Origin: Saprospiraceae bacterium | Lineage (GTDB): Bacteria; Bacteroidota; Bacteroidia; Chitinophagales; Saprospiraceae | NCBI GenBank assembly: GCA_023299965.1 | Contig: JALZVN010000322.1 | Location: 1-7,561, forward strand | Reading direction: 5' to 3' | DNA length: 7,561 nucleotides | Shown: positions 6,565 through 7,561 of the stretch, in pieces | Position numbering within the stretch: the first letter of the stretch is position 1 | Layout: each line of letters opens with the position of its first letter | Translations under genes and position numbers: made by a program | Notes under the pieces: generated by a model | What the model saw: the letters and a program-made list of their open reading frames with translations, nothing else | What the model was told of the DNA's origin: nothing | Databases searched by the model: none

Positions 6565-7527
6565 ATGATTGTTGTTACAGGTGCTTACGGATTTATTGGT
6601 TCTTGTTTGGTGCGCTTGCTCAATGATACTGGGCAAGAGATTTGTGCAGTAGATGACTTCTATAAGGACAAGAAAGAACCGAATCTAGCTAACAAGCAAA
6701 TAAGAGAATGGATTCATAGAGATATATTTCTCTCTTGGTTTGCTATGCACTATAAAAAAGTGGATGCCGTTTATCATCTTGGAGCTAGGACAGATACTAC
6801 CGAGCAAGACAGTACTATTTTTGATGAACTCAATGTCAATTATAGCAAGAGAATTTGGGAGATCTGTGCGCAACAAAATATACCTTTAGTTTATGCCTCA
6901 AGTGCAGCAACCTATGGATTGGGTGAGCATGGATATGAGGACAATCATAAAGTTGTGGATAAGCTCGCACCTCTAAATCCATATGGAGTTTCAAAAAACG
7001 ATTTTGATAAGTGGGCCTTGCAGCAAGAGGCTCAGCCACCGTTTTGGGCAGGGCTCAAGTTCTTCAATGTCTATGGACCAAACGAATATCATAAGGGGAG
7101 AATGGCTTCGGTCATTTTTCACACTTTCAAGCAAGTTCGATCTACGGGGGCGATGAAGTTATTTCGATCACATCATAAGGACTATAAAGATGGGGAGCAG
7201 CAACGTGACTTTATTTATGTCAAAGATGTAGTCAAGGTATGCCAATGGTTGATGGAGAATAAACCAGACAATGGTTTGTACAATCTTGGTACCGGCATAT
7301 CGCGTACTTTTTATGACTTAGCGGCGAATACTTTTAGGGCTATGGATTTGGAACCAGAGATCAGTTTTATAGATACCCCTGCGGATATCCGCGACAAGTA
7401 TCAGTACTTTACAGAGGCAGATATGACCAAGCTCAAAAAGGCTGGATACCCTCATGATTTTTATACCTTAGAAGAAGGCATCAAGGATTATGTGCAGCAG
7501 TATATGAAGACAAGAAAAATTTGGTAA
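6565..7527 (+). CDS. hldD: ADP-L-glycero-D-manno-heptose 6-epimerase
   Basis: An NAD(P)-dependent extended short-chain dehydrogenase/reductase that turns ADP-D-glycero-D-manno-heptose into the L-glycero form, the last cytosolic step in making heptose for the LPS inner core. It has 320 residues, close to the E. coli enzyme (HldD/RfaD). Features: Rossmann motif GAYGFIG (6-12); acidic end of beta-2 with VDDF (29-32); YASSAATYG (110-118) holding the catalytic serine; the catalytic pair Tyr140 and Lys144 in NPYGVSK; and FNVYGPNEYHKGRMASV (167-183), whose Lys177 aligns with the second catalytic region of HldD and which separates this family from general UDP-sugar epimerases. NLGTG (240-244) is also conserved. 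The loop at 200-214 (KDYKDGEQQRDF) is longer than in E. coli. It starts 10 bp after gcvP, with no promoter in the gap, so co-transcription is likely. Other heptose genes are not in the window. Confidence 0.96.
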   Translation: MIVVTGAYGFIGSCLVRLLNDTGQEICAVDDFYKDKKEPNLANKQIREWIHRDIFLSWFAMHYKKVDAVYHLGARTDTTEQDSTIFDELNVNYSKRIWEICAQQNIPLVYASSAATYGLGEHGYEDNHKVVDKLAPLNPYGVSKNDFDKWALQQEAQPPFWAGLKFFNVYGPNEYHKGRMASVIFHTFKQVRSTGAMKLFRSHHKDYKDGEQQRDFIYVKDVVKVCQWLMENKPDNGLYNLGTGISRTFYDLAANTFRAMDLEPEISFIDTPADIRDKYQYFTEADMTKLKKAGYPHDFYTLEEGIKDYVQQYMKTRKIW

Positions 7528-7561
7528 AATGTTTTTAGGAGGCATCAGCTGAATCCGCCAA

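Overview
The window looks like chromosomal DNA from a member of the Bacteroidota. The genes are moderately AT-rich and start without a clear Shine-Dalgarno sequence. The box before gcvP fits the Bacteroidota -7 consensus TAnnTTTG. The proteins have the usual look of environmental Bacteroidota homologues. The phylum is an inference and I cannot name a genus.

Layout. (1) Positions 1-1016, minus strand: the N-terminal 338 residues of an SF1B (IGHMBP2/Upf1-like) helicase, cut by the left edge. (2) Positions 1049-2866, plus strand: a complete ABC half-transporter of the exporter type, divergent from the helicase across only 32 bp. (3) Positions 2867-3647: a 781-bp stretch without a convincing gene. 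It holds two GC-rich blocks packed with inverted repeats (about 2895-3180 and 3297-3475), separated by a very AT-rich spacer. (4) Positions 3648-6554, plus strand: gcvP, the full-length single-chain P protein of the glycine cleavage system. (5) Positions 6565-7527, plus strand: hldD (rfaD), ADP-glyceromanno-heptose 6-epimerase, 10 bp behind gcvP and probably on the same transcript. (6) Positions 7528-7561: a short tail with no assignable gene.

Functionally this is mostly housekeeping: nucleic-acid helicase, export, one-carbon/glycine metabolism and LPS-heptose precursor synthesis. There is no sign of a defence island, prophage, transposase or CRISPR array. The only unexplained part is the structured intergenic region upstream of gcvP. 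It is most likely one or two copies of dispersed Bacteroidota intergenic repeats or a structured RNA. It should be tested as such before any novel system is claimed.
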